Shown here piece after piece: positions 17,391 to 26,166 of a stretch of 64,000 nucleotides of DNA. Source of the stretch: Streptomyces monashensis. Its GTDB lineage: Bacteria > Actinomycetota > Actinomycetes > Streptomycetales > Streptomycetaceae. A model generated the notes under the pieces. That model saw only the letters and a program-made list of their open reading frames with translations. It was not told the origin of the DNA and did not search any database. The stretch's first letter is position 1, and the number at the start of each line of letters is the position of its first letter. The stretch covers positions 1-64,000 of the forward strand of contig NZ_MLYO01000035.1 of NCBI RefSeq assembly GCF_001866665.1, given 5' to 3'. Made by a program: the position numbers and the translations under genes.

Positions 17391-18188
17391 GTGAGTGAGT
17401 TGGGGTTCGTCCGCATGGGGTTCGGCGCGGACGCCGTCGAGTACCAGGAGGCCTGGGACGAGCAGCGCCGGGTGCACGCGGCCCGGTTCGCCGACGAGGT
17501 CCCGGACACCGTTCTGCTCCTCGAACATCCTCCCGTCTACACGGCGGGCCGCCGCACCGCGCCCGAGGAGCGCCCGCTGGACGGCACCCCCGTGGTCGAC
17601 GTGGACCGCGGCGGCAAGATCACCTGGCACGGACCGGGCCAGCTCGTCGGCTACCCGATCCAGAAGCTGCCCCGCCCGGTGGACGTGGTCGCGCATCTGC
17701 GCCGCCTCGAGGACGCGATGATCGCGGTGTGCGCCGAGTTCGGCGTCGAGACCTCCCGGGTCGAGGGCCGCGCCGGTGTCTGGGTGCTCGGCGACCCGGT
17801 GGAGCGGCGCCCGGCGCTCGGCGGGCTCACGCTCGACTTCGACCCGCGCGCGAACGACCCCGAGTTCGACCCCCGGCTCAACGGCCCCGAGTACGCGCCC
17901 TCGAACGCGGGCCAGCGTCGTGAGGACCGCAAGATCTGCGCCATGGGCATCCGCGTCGCCAAGGGCGTCACGATGCACGGCTTCGCCCTGAACGTGAACC
18001 CGGACACCTCGAACTTCGACAAGATCATCCCGTGCGGCATCCGCGACGCGGGCGTGACCTCCCTCTCGTACGAGCTCGGCCGCGAGGTGACCATCGACGA
18101 GGTGCTGCCGGTCGCCGAGAGGCATCTGCAGGACGTCCTCGGGAACGCGGACCTGAGGCCCCGGGTGATCGAGAAGGCCTCCGCCTGA
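17391..18188 (+). CDS. lipB: Lipoyl(octanoyl) transferase
   Basis: 265 residues, GTG start after GAGGGAGG. It moves the octanoyl group from acyl carrier protein to lipoyl domains of E2 and H proteins. Family landmarks are LLLEHPPVYTAGRRT, GGKITWHGPGQLVGYPI (RGG.VT.HGPGQ motif), a conserved Lys in EDRKICAMGIRVAKGVTMHGFALNVN and the catalytic Cys in IIPCGIRDAGVTSL. Full length. It forms a unit with lipA 107 bases downstream, although a hairpin lies between them. Confidence 0.97.
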   Translation: MSELGFVRMGFGADAVEYQEAWDEQRRVHAARFADEVPDTVLLLEHPPVYTAGRRTAPEERPLDGTPVVDVDRGGKITWHGPGQLVGYPIQKLPRPVDVVAHLRRLEDAMIAVCAEFGVETSRVEGRAGVWVLGDPVERRPALGGLTLDFDPRANDPEFDPRLNGPEYAPSNAGQRREDRKICAMGIRVAKGVTMHGFALNVNPDTSNFDKIIPCGIRDAGVTSLSYELGREVTIDEVLPVAERHLQDVLGNADLRPRVIEKASA

Positions 18189-18195
18189 CTCTGGG

Positions 18196-18243
18196 AATGC
18201 GCCCTGCGGCAGCGGGGTTGGCTCCAGCGGCAGGGCGCATTTT
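18196..18243 (+). terminator. Hairpin between lipB and lipA
   Basis: A perfect 12-bp stem (18196-18207 with 18230-18241, AATGCGCCCTGC) is followed by a T run. It resembles an intrinsic terminator or attenuator, suggesting that lipA also has its own promoter in the remaining 50 bases. Confidence 0.7.
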
Positions 18244-18295
18244 GTACGGGCGTACCCTGGTGTGCGCCGAGGAATCAAAGCTTAGGGAGCCGGTC

Positions 18296-19261
18296 GTGTC
18301 CGCAGTCGCACCCGACGGACGCAAGATGCTGCGCCTGGAGGTCCGCAACAGCCAGACCCCCATCGAGCGCAAGCCCGAGTGGATCAAGACCCGGGCGAAA
18401 ATGGGTCCCGAGTACACGAAGATGCAGAACCTCGTGAAGAGCGAGGGCCTGCACACGGTCTGCCAGGAAGCCGGCTGCCCGAACATCTACGAGTGCTGGG
18501 AGGACCGCGAGGCGACCTTCCTCATCGGCGGCGACCAGTGCACCCGGCGCTGCGACTTCTGCCAGATCGACACCGGCAAGCCGGAGGCGCTCGACCGCGA
18601 CGAGCCGCGCCGCGTCGGCGAGTCCGTGGTCACGATGGATCTGAACTACGCCACCATCACCGGCGTCGCCCGCGACGACCTGGAGGACGGCGGCGCCTGG
18701 CTGTACGCCGAGACCGTGCGCCAGATCCACCGGCAGACGGCGGACCGCGAGGCCGGCCGCACGAAGGTCGAGCTGCTGGCCCCCGACTTCAACGCGGTCC
18801 CGGAGCAGCTGGCCGAGGTCTTCGAGTCCCGCCCCGAGGTGTTCGCGCACAACGTCGAGACGGTGCCGCGGATCTTCAAGCGGATCCGCCCCGGCTTCCG
18901 CTACGAGCGCTCCCTGAAGGTCATCACCGACGCCCGCGACGTCGGCCTGGTCACCAAGTCGAACCTGATCCTCGGCATGGGCGAGACCCGCGAGGAGATC
19001 AGCGAGGCGCTGCGGCAGCTGCACGACGCCGGTTGCGAGCTGGTCACCATTACCCAGTACCTGCGCCCCTCCGTCCGGCACCACCCCGTCGAGCGCTGGG
19101 TCAAGCCGCAGGAGTTCGTGGAGCTGAAGGAGGAGGCCGAGCAGATCGGCTTCTCCGGTGTGATGTCGGGTCCGCTGGTGCGCTCCTCGTACCGGGCCGG
19201 GCGGCTGTACCAGATGGCCGTCGAGAAGCGTGGGAGTTACATCGCCTCCCAGGCTGTGTGA
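18296..19261 (+). CDS. lipA: Lipoyl synthase
   Basis: 321 residues, GTG start after AGGGAG. A radical-SAM enzyme that inserts two sulfurs into octanoyl-protein. Both iron-sulfur motifs are visible: the auxiliary cluster CQEAGCPNIYEC and the SAM cluster CTRRCDFCQIDTG. The C-terminal GVMSGPLVRSSYRAGRLY carries the Ser ligand of the auxiliary cluster (RSSY). Full length. Together with lipB it provides the cofactor for the E2 at the window start and for the glycine cleavage system. Confidence 0.98.
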   Translation: MSAVAPDGRKMLRLEVRNSQTPIERKPEWIKTRAKMGPEYTKMQNLVKSEGLHTVCQEAGCPNIYECWEDREATFLIGGDQCTRRCDFCQIDTGKPEALDRDEPRRVGESVVTMDLNYATITGVARDDLEDGGAWLYAETVRQIHRQTADREAGRTKVELLAPDFNAVPEQLAEVFESRPEVFAHNVETVPRIFKRIRPGFRYERSLKVITDARDVGLVTKSNLILGMGETREEISEALRQLHDAGCELVTITQYLRPSVRHHPVERWVKPQEFVELKEEAEQIGFSGVMSGPLVRSSYRAGRLYQMAVEKRGSYIASQAV

Positions 19262-19301
19262 ATTCACGCACAAGCAATTACCGGCCAGTAATGGCCGAGT
19301 C

Positions 19302-19352
19302 GACGCGGCCCTGACCGTCCTCGCTGATGAGGGCGTTCATCAGGGCCGCGTC
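19302..19352 (+). terminator. Terminator after lipA
   Basis: A perfect 13-bp stem GACGCGGCCCTGA (19302-19314) pairs with 19340-19352. An inner CCTC/GAGG stem sits in the loop, and AGCTTTT follows. It ends the lip unit. Confidence 0.8.
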
Positions 19353-19390
19353 AGCTTTTGGGGGTACCGCATCAAGGTTTCATTGGCGTT

Positions 19391-19404
19391 TGACCGGTCG
19401 GTCA
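19391..19404. promoter_or_regulatory. TGACC-GGTC-GGTCA inverted repeat
   Basis: An interrupted palindrome in the AT-richer promoter region about 80 bases upstream of the small 19482 gene. It overlaps a plausible -35 (TTGACC). Operator function is inferred. Confidence 0.3.
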
Positions 19405-19481
19405 CGCCCTGGTAACACCAAACAGTGACTCTGGTATCACGCCCCGTACACCACCCGCCGCTCCGAGGGGGGACCTCGAAC

Positions 19482-19679
19482 ATGCAGGCCGCGCCCGTCC
19501 GCGCCACCGCCATCCCGTCCTTCACCGATGCTCTCCGCGCCGTCGAGCACCTGCTCATGAGCGGCGGTCAGCGCACCGCCCGCCGCAATGCCTGGACCTC
19601 CGTGCTGGAGGACCGCCGCCGCGCCAAGGACCGCGTCGAGGCGCAGCGCGTCCTGGAGCAGGCCGCCGGCCGCCCCTGA
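19482..19679 (+). CDS. Small basic conserved protein, unknown function
   Basis: 65 residues with a purine-rich GAGGGGGGA ribosome site. The sequence is helical and charged (FTDALRAVEHLLMSGGQRTARRNAWTSVLEDRRRAKDRVEAQRVLEQA), without signal or membrane segments. A similarly placed short gene exists between lipA and the DUF4191 gene in other Streptomyces (from memory). No function is known. Confidence 0.75.
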   Translation: MQAAPVRATAIPSFTDALRAVEHLLMSGGQRTARRNAWTSVLEDRRRAKDRVEAQRVLEQAAGRP

Positions 19680-19739
19680 CCGCCCCTCCCCCGGGCACTG
19701 CCGTCGTCGGCACTCCCCGGGCCACGTAGACTTCGTGCC

Positions 19740-20429
19740 ATGGCGAGGAAGGAAACCGCGGCGGACGCCGCGAACGCAGGGCGACTGAAGCAGATCGCTC
19801 TCACATACAAGATGACCCGTAAGGCCGACAAGAAGATCGGTCTTGTGCTCGGGGCTGTCGGAATCGGCATTCTCGCCGTCTTCCTCGCGATCGGCTTCCT
19901 GCTCGGCCATCCCGTCTACCTGGGCATCTTCGGCCTGCTGATCGCTCTGCTGGCGACCGCGATCGTGTTCGGCCGCCGGGCCGAGCGTGCCGCCTTCGGC
20001 CAGATGGAGGGCCAGCCGGGCGCCGCGGCCGCCGTGCTGGACAACATCGGCCGGGGCTGGACGACGACCCCGGCGGTGGCGATGAACCGCAGCCAGGACG
20101 TGGTGCACCGCGCGGTCGGCAAGGCCGGCATCGTGCTGGTCGCCGAGGGCAACCCGAACCGGGTGAAGAGCCTGCTGGCCGCCGAGAAGAAGAAGATGAA
20201 CCGCATCGTGGCGGACGTGCCGGTGCACGACGTCATCGTCGGCAACGGCGAGGGCCTGGTCGAGCTGAAGAAGCTGCGGACGACCATGCTGAAGTTCCCG
20301 CGCGTGCTGACCGGCCCCCAGGTGACGGCCACCACCGACCGGCTGCGCGCCATGGGCGACCTGATGAGCAACATGCCGGTGCCGAAGGGCCCCATGCCCA
20401 AGGGCATGCGCATGCCGAAGGGCCGCTGA
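19740..20429 (+). CDS. DUF4191 membrane protein
   Basis: 229 residues. A basic N-terminus (MARKETAADAANAGRLKQIALTYKMTRKADKK) precedes two transmembrane segments (LVLGAVGIGILAVFLAIGFLLG and YLGIFGLLIALLATAIVF). A cytoplasmic domain follows (GQMEGQPGAAAAVL.NIGRGW... V..AVGKAGIVLVAEG) and the tail has PKGPMPKGMRMPKG repeats. This matches the DUF4191 family found next to lipA in actinobacteria. Function unknown. Confidence 0.9.
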   Translation: MARKETAADAANAGRLKQIALTYKMTRKADKKIGLVLGAVGIGILAVFLAIGFLLGHPVYLGIFGLLIALLATAIVFGRRAERAAFGQMEGQPGAAAAVLDNIGRGWTTTPAVAMNRSQDVVHRAVGKAGIVLVAEGNPNRVKSLLAAEKKKMNRIVADVPVHDVIVGNGEGLVELKKLRTTMLKFPRVLTGPQVTATTDRLRAMGDLMSNMPVPKGPMPKGMRMPKGR

Positions 20430-20441
20430 GCCTCGTAGCAG

Positions 20442-20942
20442 CTAGTTCAGCGAGCGGAACTCCCGCTCGCAGTACACCATCGGCGACCCCTCGCCCAGCC
20501 GCACTCCCGTTACCCGGCCGATCAGGATCGTGTGATCCCCGGCCGGGTAACGCGCGTATGCGGCACAGTCCAGCTGTACGGGCGCCTGGTACACCGTCGG
20601 CAGCCCGGTGGGACTCGGCTTGAGCACCGGGTCGGCGAACTTGTCCGCCCCCTTGGTGGCGAAGCGCAGCGCCAGATGCTGGTGTTCCGGGGCCAGCACG
20701 CTCACCGCGAAGTGCTCGCAGCGCGCGAAGACCAGCGCCGAGTCGGCCGTGTCCGACAGGCACACCAGCACCAGCGGGGGTTCCAGGGAGACCGAGCAGA
20801 AGGAACTGGCCGTGAAACCGCGGGGGGTGCCGTCCTCGCAGTGGGCGGTCACCACCACCACGCCCGACGGAAAGCGTGCCATGGCGTCCCGGAAGTCCTC
20901 GGGGGTCACCTCGGCCGCCATCACATCCTGGCTATCGGTCAT
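20442..20942 (-). CDS. Flavin reductase-like domain protein
   Basis: 166 residues. FRDAMARFPSGVVVVTAHCEDGTPRGFTASSFCSVSLEPPLVLVCLSDTADS is the FMN-binding start of the flavin reductase-like family (HpaC/SnaC type), ending DHTILIGRVTGVRLGEGSPMVYCEREFRSL. It likely supplies reduced FMN to a two-component monooxygenase, whose partner is not nearby. A GTG four codons upstream is an alternative start; the ATG has AGGTGG eight bases before it. Confidence 0.9.
   Translation of the reverse strand: MTDSQDVMAAEVTPEDFRDAMARFPSGVVVVTAHCEDGTPRGFTASSFCSVSLEPPLVLVCLSDTADSALVFARCEHFAVSVLAPEHQHLALRFATKGADKFADPVLKPSPTGLPTVYQAPVQLDCAAYARYPAGDHTILIGRVTGVRLGEGSPMVYCEREFRSLN
20450..20470. terminator. Hairpin between convergent genes
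   Basis: GCGAGCGG (20450-20457) pairs with CCGCTCGC (20463-20470) across a 5-base loop. It overlaps the last codons of the flavin reductase gene and could serve both converging transcripts. Confidence 0.5.
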
Positions 20943-21083
20943 TGCGTGCACCACCTGTCCCGCGACGTCGGTCCGACGACCGTCCGTGTCCGGGCGGTCA
21001 CGACCACGGTCACGACTATGCCGCCGGGCAGGGGGTGGGGCAACCGGACCACGGCCGGGCGCGGGCGGTGCGCCCGGCGCCGC

Positions 21084-21551
21084 TCAGACGCGTACTTCGA
21101 CCGTCTTCGCCAGCCGGTCGTGCAGACCGCGGCCGTCGCGGTCCCAGACCAGGGCCGGGATCGCGAGGCACAGCAGGATCGTGCGGAGCAGGGCGCGGGC
21201 CGGGCTGACCGTGCCGGTCTCCAGGGCCACGACGCGGAGGCCGAACAGGCGCTTGCCCGGGGTGAAGCCGATCGTGCCGACGGTCAGGGCGCTCAGGACG
21301 AAGAAGACACCGAGGGCCCAGTTGCTGGTCGCCTGGCTGTAGCCGTTGGTGATCAGGCCGTATGCGATCAGGACGCTCATCGCCCAGTCCACGGCGAGGG
21401 CGCCGAGGCGCCGCCCGGGCCGGGCGATCGAGTTCGGCCCGTCCTGCGGGAGACCGAGCTGTTCACCCCGGTAGCCGAAGTCCGCGCCGGCTTCTTCCAT
21501 GGCCTCGCGGGGCCCGGAGAGCCATGATCCGATTGCCTGCCTGTTGTCCAC
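21084..21551 (-). CDS. RDD-family membrane protein
   Basis: 155 residues, GTG start. The RDD signature is present (ARPGRRLGALAVDWAMSVLIAYGL) with hydrophobic segments (WALGVFFVLSALTVGTIGFTPGKRLFGLRVV, ALLRTILLCLAIPALVWDRDGRGLHDRLAKTVEV). Family function is unclear; some members are linked to transport or stress. It is divergent from glnA with a 210-base shared promoter region. Confidence 0.9.
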   Translation of the reverse strand: MDNRQAIGSWLSGPREAMEEAGADFGYRGEQLGLPQDGPNSIARPGRRLGALAVDWAMSVLIAYGLITNGYSQATSNWALGVFFVLSALTVGTIGFTPGKRLFGLRVVALETGTVSPARALLRTILLCLAIPALVWDRDGRGLHDRLAKTVEVRV

Positions 21552-21625
21552 CCGTCAACGGTACTGCGCCCGGCTGCGAGCCCTGTGCCGAGGGGTGTGT
21601 CGGGGCTACGGTGGACAGGTGGCCG

Positions 21626-21664
21626 GTTAACTTCTGCGAAACAAACGGGTCACGCCCGAGAAAT
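21626..21664 (+). promoter_or_regulatory. GlnR box upstream of glnA
   Basis: GTTAAC-N6-GAAAC-N6-GTCAC-N6-GAAAT, four half sites at 11-base spacing, matching the Streptomyces GlnR consensus (gTnAc-N6-GaAAc repeated). It ends about 97 bases upstream of the glnA start. The glnA -10 region (around CCTAGGGT, 21672-21679) lies just downstream, consistent with GlnR activation under nitrogen limitation. Confidence 0.9.
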
Positions 21665-21761
21665 CACCCGTCCCTAGGGTCGAGACCAGCGTGTGCCACC
21701 GCACTGGCCGCACGAACGATCTACCACCCCGGCGAGGACGGTCGGGAGTAGGAGGAGCTGG

Positions 21762-23171
21762 ATGTTCCAGAACGCCGACGAGGCCAAGAAGTTCATCGCG
21801 GACGAGGACGTCAAGTTCGTCGACGTCCGCTTCTGCGACCTGCCGGGCGTCATGCAGCACTTCACGGTGCCCGTCGAGGCGTTCGACCCCGACGAGGAGC
21901 TGGCCTTCGACGGATCGTCGATCCGTGGCTTCCAGGCCATCCACGAGTCCGACATGGCGCTGCGCGCCGACCTGTCCACGGCCCGGATCGACCCGTTCCG
22001 CCGGGACAAGACCCTCAACGTCAACTTCTTCATCCACGACCCGATCACGGGCGAGCAGTACTCCCGTGACCCGCGCAACGTGGCGAAGAAGGCCGAGGCG
22101 TACCTCGCGTCGACCGGCATCGCGGACACCGCGTACTTCGGCCCCGAGGCCGAGTTCTACGTCTTCGACAGCGTGCGCTTCGCCACCTCGGCGAACGAGT
22201 CGTTCTACCACATCGACTCCGAGGCGGGCGCCTGGAACACCGGCGCCGTCGAGAACAACCGTGGCTACAAGGTCCGCTACAAGGGCGGCTACTTCCCGGT
22301 CCCGCCGGTCGACCACTTCGCCGACCTGCGCGCCGAGATCTCCCTGGAGCTGGACCGGCAGGGTCTGAAGGTCGAGCGCCAGCACCACGAGGTGGGCACC
22401 GCCGGCCAGGCCGAGATCAACTACAAGTTCAACACGCTGCTCGCCGCCGCCGACGACCTCCAGCTCTTCAAGTACATCGTGAAGAACGTCGCCTGGCGCA
22501 ACGGCAAGACCGCGACCTTCATGCCGAAGCCGATCTTCGGCGACAACGGCTCGGGCATGCACGTGCACCAGTCGCTGTGGAGCAACGGCGACCCGCTGTT
22601 CTACGACGAGGCCGGTTACGCGGGCCTGTCGGACACCGCCCGCTACTACATCGGCGGCATCCTCAAGCACGCCCCGTCGCTGCTGGCCTTCACCAACCCG
22701 ACGGTGAACTCGTACCACCGTCTGGTGCCGGGCTTCGAGGCGCCGATCAACCTGGTGTACTCGCAGCGCAACCGCTCCGCGGCCATGCGCATCCCGATCA
22801 CGGGTTCCAACCCGAAGGCCAAGCGCGTCGAGTTCCGCGCGCCCGACTCCTCCGGCAACCCGTACCTGGCCTTCTCCGCCCTGCTCCTCGCGGGCCTGGA
22901 CGGCATCAAGAACAAGATCGAGCCGGCCGAGCCGATCGACAAGGACCTGTACGAGCTGGCTCCCGAGGAGCACGCGAACGTCGCCCAGGTCCCGACCTCC
23001 CTCCCGGCCGTCCTCGACTCGCTGGAGGCCGACCACGAGTTCCTCCTCCAGGGCGACGTGTTCACGCCGGACCTGATCGAGACGTGGATCGACCTCAAGC
23101 GCACCAACGAGATCGCGCCGCTCCAGCTGCGTCCGCACCCGCACGAGTTCGAGCTGTACTTCGACGTGTGA
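21762..23171 (+). CDS. glnA: Glutamine synthetase type I
   Basis: 469 residues, the size of GSI-beta. It makes glutamine from glutamate, ammonia and ATP. Visible landmarks are FDGSSIRGFQAIHESDM (latch region), FGPEAEFYVFD and EINYKFNTLL metal/glutamate-binding parts, and KPIFGDNGSGMHVHQSLW. The adenylylation loop DKDLYELAPEE has its Tyr at residue 397, the canonical position. GlnE, encoded at 58908-61922, is the expected modifying enzyme. AGGAGG precedes the ATG. Transcription is probably controlled by the GlnR box upstream and ends at the hairpin downstream. Confidence 0.99.
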   Translation: MFQNADEAKKFIADEDVKFVDVRFCDLPGVMQHFTVPVEAFDPDEELAFDGSSIRGFQAIHESDMALRADLSTARIDPFRRDKTLNVNFFIHDPITGEQYSRDPRNVAKKAEAYLASTGIADTAYFGPEAEFYVFDSVRFATSANESFYHIDSEAGAWNTGAVENNRGYKVRYKGGYFPVPPVDHFADLRAEISLELDRQGLKVERQHHEVGTAGQAEINYKFNTLLAAADDLQLFKYIVKNVAWRNGKTATFMPKPIFGDNGSGMHVHQSLWSNGDPLFYDEAGYAGLSDTARYYIGGILKHAPSLLAFTNPTVNSYHRLVPGFEAPINLVYSQRNRSAAMRIPITGSNPKAKRVEFRAPDSSGNPYLAFSALLLAGLDGIKNKIEPAEPIDKDLYELAPEEHANVAQVPTSLPAVLDSLEADHEFLLQGDVFTPDLIETWIDLKRTNEIAPLQLRPHPHEFELYFDV

Positions 23172-23194
23172 CAGACGGATCCCCCGGGATCAGC

Positions 23195-23222
23195 AGGCCC
23201 CTCGGCTCGTGCCGGGGGGCCT
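23195..23222 (+). terminator. Terminator after glnA
   Basis: AGGCCCCTCGGC (23195-23206) pairs with GCCGGGGGGCCT (23211-23222) with one G-T wobble and a TCGT loop. It lies 24 bases after the glnA stop and is preceded by a small GATCCC/GGGATC palindrome. Confidence 0.8.
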
Positions 23223-23356
23223 CGCTCATGTCCGGCCCGGGGTCGTACCGCCGGCCGCGTCGCTGACCTGAGCGCAACCTTTTCCGCTTCCCAGGCTTCC
23301 TGCTTTCGGGGGATCATCCCTCCTGACCCTTGACGGACGAGAGAGGTTGAACGGGG

Positions 23357-23614
23357 ATGTCGCAACAGGACGACGACTGGGAGCGGGAGTTCGATCACCG
23401 GTGGGCGGAGTCCGCCGAGCACAAGGAGCCCTCGGCCCGGGCGCGGATGCTCGCCGCCCGCTGGAAGGAGAACCCGCCGGACCCGGCGCCCTTCCGCGCC
23501 GACCCGGACCCGGTGCCGCGCCGGGCGTCATGGGCGTCGACGGCCGTGGTGGTCGGCTGTGTGGTCGCGGTGATGGCGCTGATCGCGCTCGTGCAGTTCA
23601 GCTCCTCCTCCTAG
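23357..23614 (+). CDS. Small tail-anchored membrane protein
   Basis: 85 residues. A charged N-terminal half (DDDWEREFDHRWAESAEHKEPSARARMLAARWKENPPDP) is followed by one C-terminal membrane segment (STAVVVGCVVAVMALIALVQF). Family unknown; such proteins are common beside glnA in Streptomyces (from memory). Confidence 0.75.
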   Translation: MSQQDDDWEREFDHRWAESAEHKEPSARARMLAARWKENPPDPAPFRADPDPVPRRASWASTAVVVGCVVAVMALIALVQFSSSS

Positions 23615-23756
23615 GGGACGGGCTCACTCCGCGTACCGGGAGGGGTGCTCACAGGCAGCTTTTTGCTGCGTCTGGGGTCGTTCGGAACCACTTCATGGCA
23701 TGCGACAGGTGCACACTGGACAGCGGGACGAGTGCGTGACTGCGGGGTGATGCAAG

Positions 23757-24674
23757 ATGCAGAGCCGGTTCCGGAGCGACCGACGGCTGGCCGTGCGCAT
23801 GGGACTCACGATGTTCCTGCTCGGGCTGCTGTACGTGGGCTTCGTCGCGGCATTGATCGTGCTGCTGAGGTCCTGGGTGCTGGTCGTCGTCGTGGTCGGG
23901 GCGATGTTCGTGGCCCAGTTCTGGTTCTCCGACAAGATCGCCATGTTCGCGATGCACGGTCGGGTCGTGGAGCGCGAGGAGTATCCCGAGTTGCACGCGG
24001 TCGTGGACCGGCTGTGTGCGATCGCGGACATGCCCAAGCCGGTCGTCGCCGTGTCCGAGATGGACATGCCGAACGCGTTCGCGACCGGGCGGAACCCCGA
24101 TCACGCGGTGGTCTGCGTGACGACGGGCCTGCTGCGGCGGCTGGAGCCCGCCGAGCTGGAGGGCGTGCTGGCGCACGAGCTGTCGCACGTCGCGCACAAG
24201 GACGTCGCCGTGATCACGATCGCGTCCTTCCTCGGGGTGCTGGCCGGCCTGATCGTCCGGTTCGCCCTCTATTCGGGCCTCTTCGGGGGCCGCCGGGACC
24301 AGAACACGGCGGCCGTCATGGCCGGCGTGCTGGCCGTGTCGGCGGCGGTGTACGCGATCAGCTTCCTGTTGATCCGGGCGCTGTCGCGGTACCGGGAGCT
24401 GGCGGCGGACCGTGCCGCCGCGCATCTCACCGGCCGCCCCTCGGCCCTCGCCTCGGCGCTCACCAAGGTCTCGGGGGACATCGCCCGGATCCCGACCAAG
24501 GATCTGCGCACGGCGCAGGCGTTCAACGCGTTCTACTTCACCCCGGCGAAGGGCAAGGAGCCGGGCCTGGAGCGGCTCTTCTCCACCCACCCGACCCTGG
24601 AGCAGCGCCTGGACCAGCTGGGCCGGATCTCGGCGGAGCTGGGCGAGGCCGCCACTCCCGGGAAGGCGGGCTGA
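23757..24674 (+). CDS. htpX: HtpX-like M48 membrane metalloprotease
   Basis: 305 residues. Two N-terminal membrane segments, then the zinc motif LEGVLAHELSHVAHKDVAV (HExxH), two more membrane segments, and the third zinc ligand region RYRELAADRAAA. M48B proteases of this type degrade damaged membrane proteins. The next gene (pspAB) starts 3 bases after the stop, and this htpX-pspAB pairing is recurrent in actinobacteria, pointing to envelope-stress function. Confidence 0.92.
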   Translation: MQSRFRSDRRLAVRMGLTMFLLGLLYVGFVAALIVLLRSWVLVVVVVGAMFVAQFWFSDKIAMFAMHGRVVEREEYPELHAVVDRLCAIADMPKPVVAVSEMDMPNAFATGRNPDHAVVCVTTGLLRRLEPAELEGVLAHELSHVAHKDVAVITIASFLGVLAGLIVRFALYSGLFGGRRDQNTAAVMAGVLAVSAAVYAISFLLIRALSRYRELAADRAAAHLTGRPSALASALTKVSGDIARIPTKDLRTAQAFNAFYFTPAKGKEPGLERLFSTHPTLEQRLDQLGRISAELGEAATPGKAG

Positions 24675-24677
24675 GCA

Positions 24678-25262
24678 TTGGGGCTGCTGGACATCCTGCT
24701 GGGCCGTACGAAACCGGTCGCGCCCGATCTGGATCAGCTCTTCGCGCTGCCGTCGGCGGCCGTGACCCTTGAGGCCGCGGCCGGTTTCACACCCACCGGG
24801 GGCGGGGCGGTGTGCTTCGCCACGGTGGAGGGGGCGGCCTTCGAGCAGACCCACCGGGAGGTGCAGGCGCTGCTGGACGCGGATACCGACCGCACGGGGC
24901 CGCCGGTGAAGCTGGAACGGGACACCTACGGCTACTCGTGGCTGGTGTCCGAGCGGACCCCGGAGCAGCTGGTACAGCTGGTCAACGATCTGCACGCGGT
25001 GAACAGCGCGATGGAGGTCAACGGCTTCGGCCCACAGCTGCTGTGCTCGCTGGCCGCGTTCCGGGACGGCGCCGGCCGCAGGCTGGCGCTGGTCTACCTC
25101 TACAAACGGGGCACGTTCTACCCCTTCGCTCCCGTCTCCGGCGGCGGGGAGCGGCGGGACAGCGCGCTGGAACTCCAGGTGAAGGCGGCCCTCGCGAACG
25201 ACCTGCGCATCGAGCAGGATCTGAGCCGCTGGTTCCCGGTGTGGGGCGCCCCCGGTCTGTGA
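24678..25262 (+). CDS. pspAB: PspA-associated protein PspAB
   Basis: 194 residues, TTG start (MGLLDILLGRTKPVAPDLDQLFALPSAAVTLE). The opening and the tail LRIEQDLSRWFPVWGAPGL match the PspAB family that accompanies HtpX and sometimes PspA in actinobacteria. No catalytic residues are known. It is effectively translationally coupled to htpX (3-base gap). No pspA gene is in the window. Confidence 0.9.
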   Translation: MGLLDILLGRTKPVAPDLDQLFALPSAAVTLEAAAGFTPTGGGAVCFATVEGAAFEQTHREVQALLDADTDRTGPPVKLERDTYGYSWLVSERTPEQLVQLVNDLHAVNSAMEVNGFGPQLLCSLAAFRDGAGRRLALVYLYKRGTFYPFAPVSGGGERRDSALELQVKAALANDLRIEQDLSRWFPVWGAPGL

Positions 25263-25278
25263 CCGGGGACGCCGTCGC

Positions 25279-25566
25279 TCACCTGCTCTTCTGCTGCTCC
25301 TGCCGGCGGGTCTCGAACGGCCGCTCCCGGCGGTAGCGCCGCTCCCACCTGGCCTGCCGGTCCCGGCGGTCGCGGTAGGCGCGGTAGCTGTCGGGCGGGG
25401 GCGGGGTGCCCGCCCCGGCGGGCGGTGGCGGGCCGGGCGCTCCGCGTCCGTGTCTCGCGAGCGTCGCGTACAGGTAGAGCAGCGCGACGGCGGCCAGCCA
25501 CCAGAGATGGTCTCCGAATCCGAGGATCACCAGGACGAGGGTCCCGGTCGCGATGATGCCACGCAT
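25279..25566 (-). CDS. Small membrane protein with basic tail
   Basis: 95 residues. The N-terminal hydrophobic half (GIIATGTLVLVILGFGDHLWWLAAVALLYLYATLA) forms one or two membrane segments. It is followed by a Pro-rich linker and an Arg-rich tail (YRAYRDRRDRQARWERRYRRERPFETRRQEQQ). GGAGG lies before the ATG. No known family; convergent with pspAB. Confidence 0.75.
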   Translation of the reverse strand: MRGIIATGTLVLVILGFGDHLWWLAAVALLYLYATLARHGRGAPGPPPPAGAGTPPPPDSYRAYRDRRDRQARWERRYRRERPFETRRQEQQKSR

Positions 25567-25795
25567 GACGGACCTCCGTGGGGTGAGTGTGGCGGGGGTG
25601 GGGTGTGTCGGCTTCGCGCCGTTTGTTCAGGGTAGGGAGCCGACGAGCATGCCCGCACCCCGTTTTCGGTCCGTCGCTCCTCGCGCCTCGAACTCCCGGG
25701 TGTGAAGCACCGGTTGAGCCTGCGGCTCCCGGGGCATCCCGCGCACCGGCGGACGAGCGGGAGCGGGTTGGCGGCGGCGGCCGCGGCGTGAGCAC

Positions 25796-25832
25796 GCACC
25801 GGGTGCCCGCCGATGTGCGGGACACCCGGTGC
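25796..25832 (-). terminator. Terminator of the 25852 gene
   Basis: GCACCGGGTG (25796-25805) pairs with CACCCGGTGC (25823-25832), and an inner CCCGC/GCGGG stem extends it. It lies just downstream of the minus-strand gene ending at 25852. Confidence 0.7.
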
Positions 25833-25851
25833 GCGGTCGTGTACGGCGGTC

Positions 25852-26166
25852 TCAGCGGTTGTAGCGCATGAACGCCCGGACCATGTGGCAGGTCGTGTCG
25901 GACGGTGGGCGCATGCCGATGTCCTGCGCCGTGGCGCGGATCGTGGCGTCGGAGGCCTGGGAAGGGAGGTAGACGCCGGAGTCGAGCAGGGCTATGGCGA
26001 GGCGCATGGCCTTCAGCCGGCGGTTGTGCGTGACGTACCACGCACGCGGCCGTCCGGCCGGCAGCGGGCGCTTCGTCACGGGCTGGACGGGCGAGTCGAA
26101 CAGCACGGGGTGCTGGGCGGTGGACTGGGTCCGGGACGGCTTCGGCCTCAGGGCGGCAGCGGGCAC
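25852..26166 (-). CDS. Conserved protein of unknown function
   Basis: 104 residues. The C-terminal half is conserved-looking and helical (AWYVTHNRRLKAMRLAIALLDSGVYLPSQASDATIRATAQDIGMRPPSDTTCHMVRAFMRYN). The first half is Pro/Ala-rich and probably disordered. The GTG start was preferred because AGGAGG lies six bases before it; the ATG two codons upstream directly abuts that ribosome site. No signal or membrane segment. I do not recognise the family. Confidence 0.7.
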   Translation of the reverse strand: MPAAALRPKPSRTQSTAQHPVLFDSPVQPVTKRPLPAGRPRAWYVTHNRRLKAMRLAIALLDSGVYLPSQASDATIRATAQDIGMRPPSDTTCHMVRAFMRYNR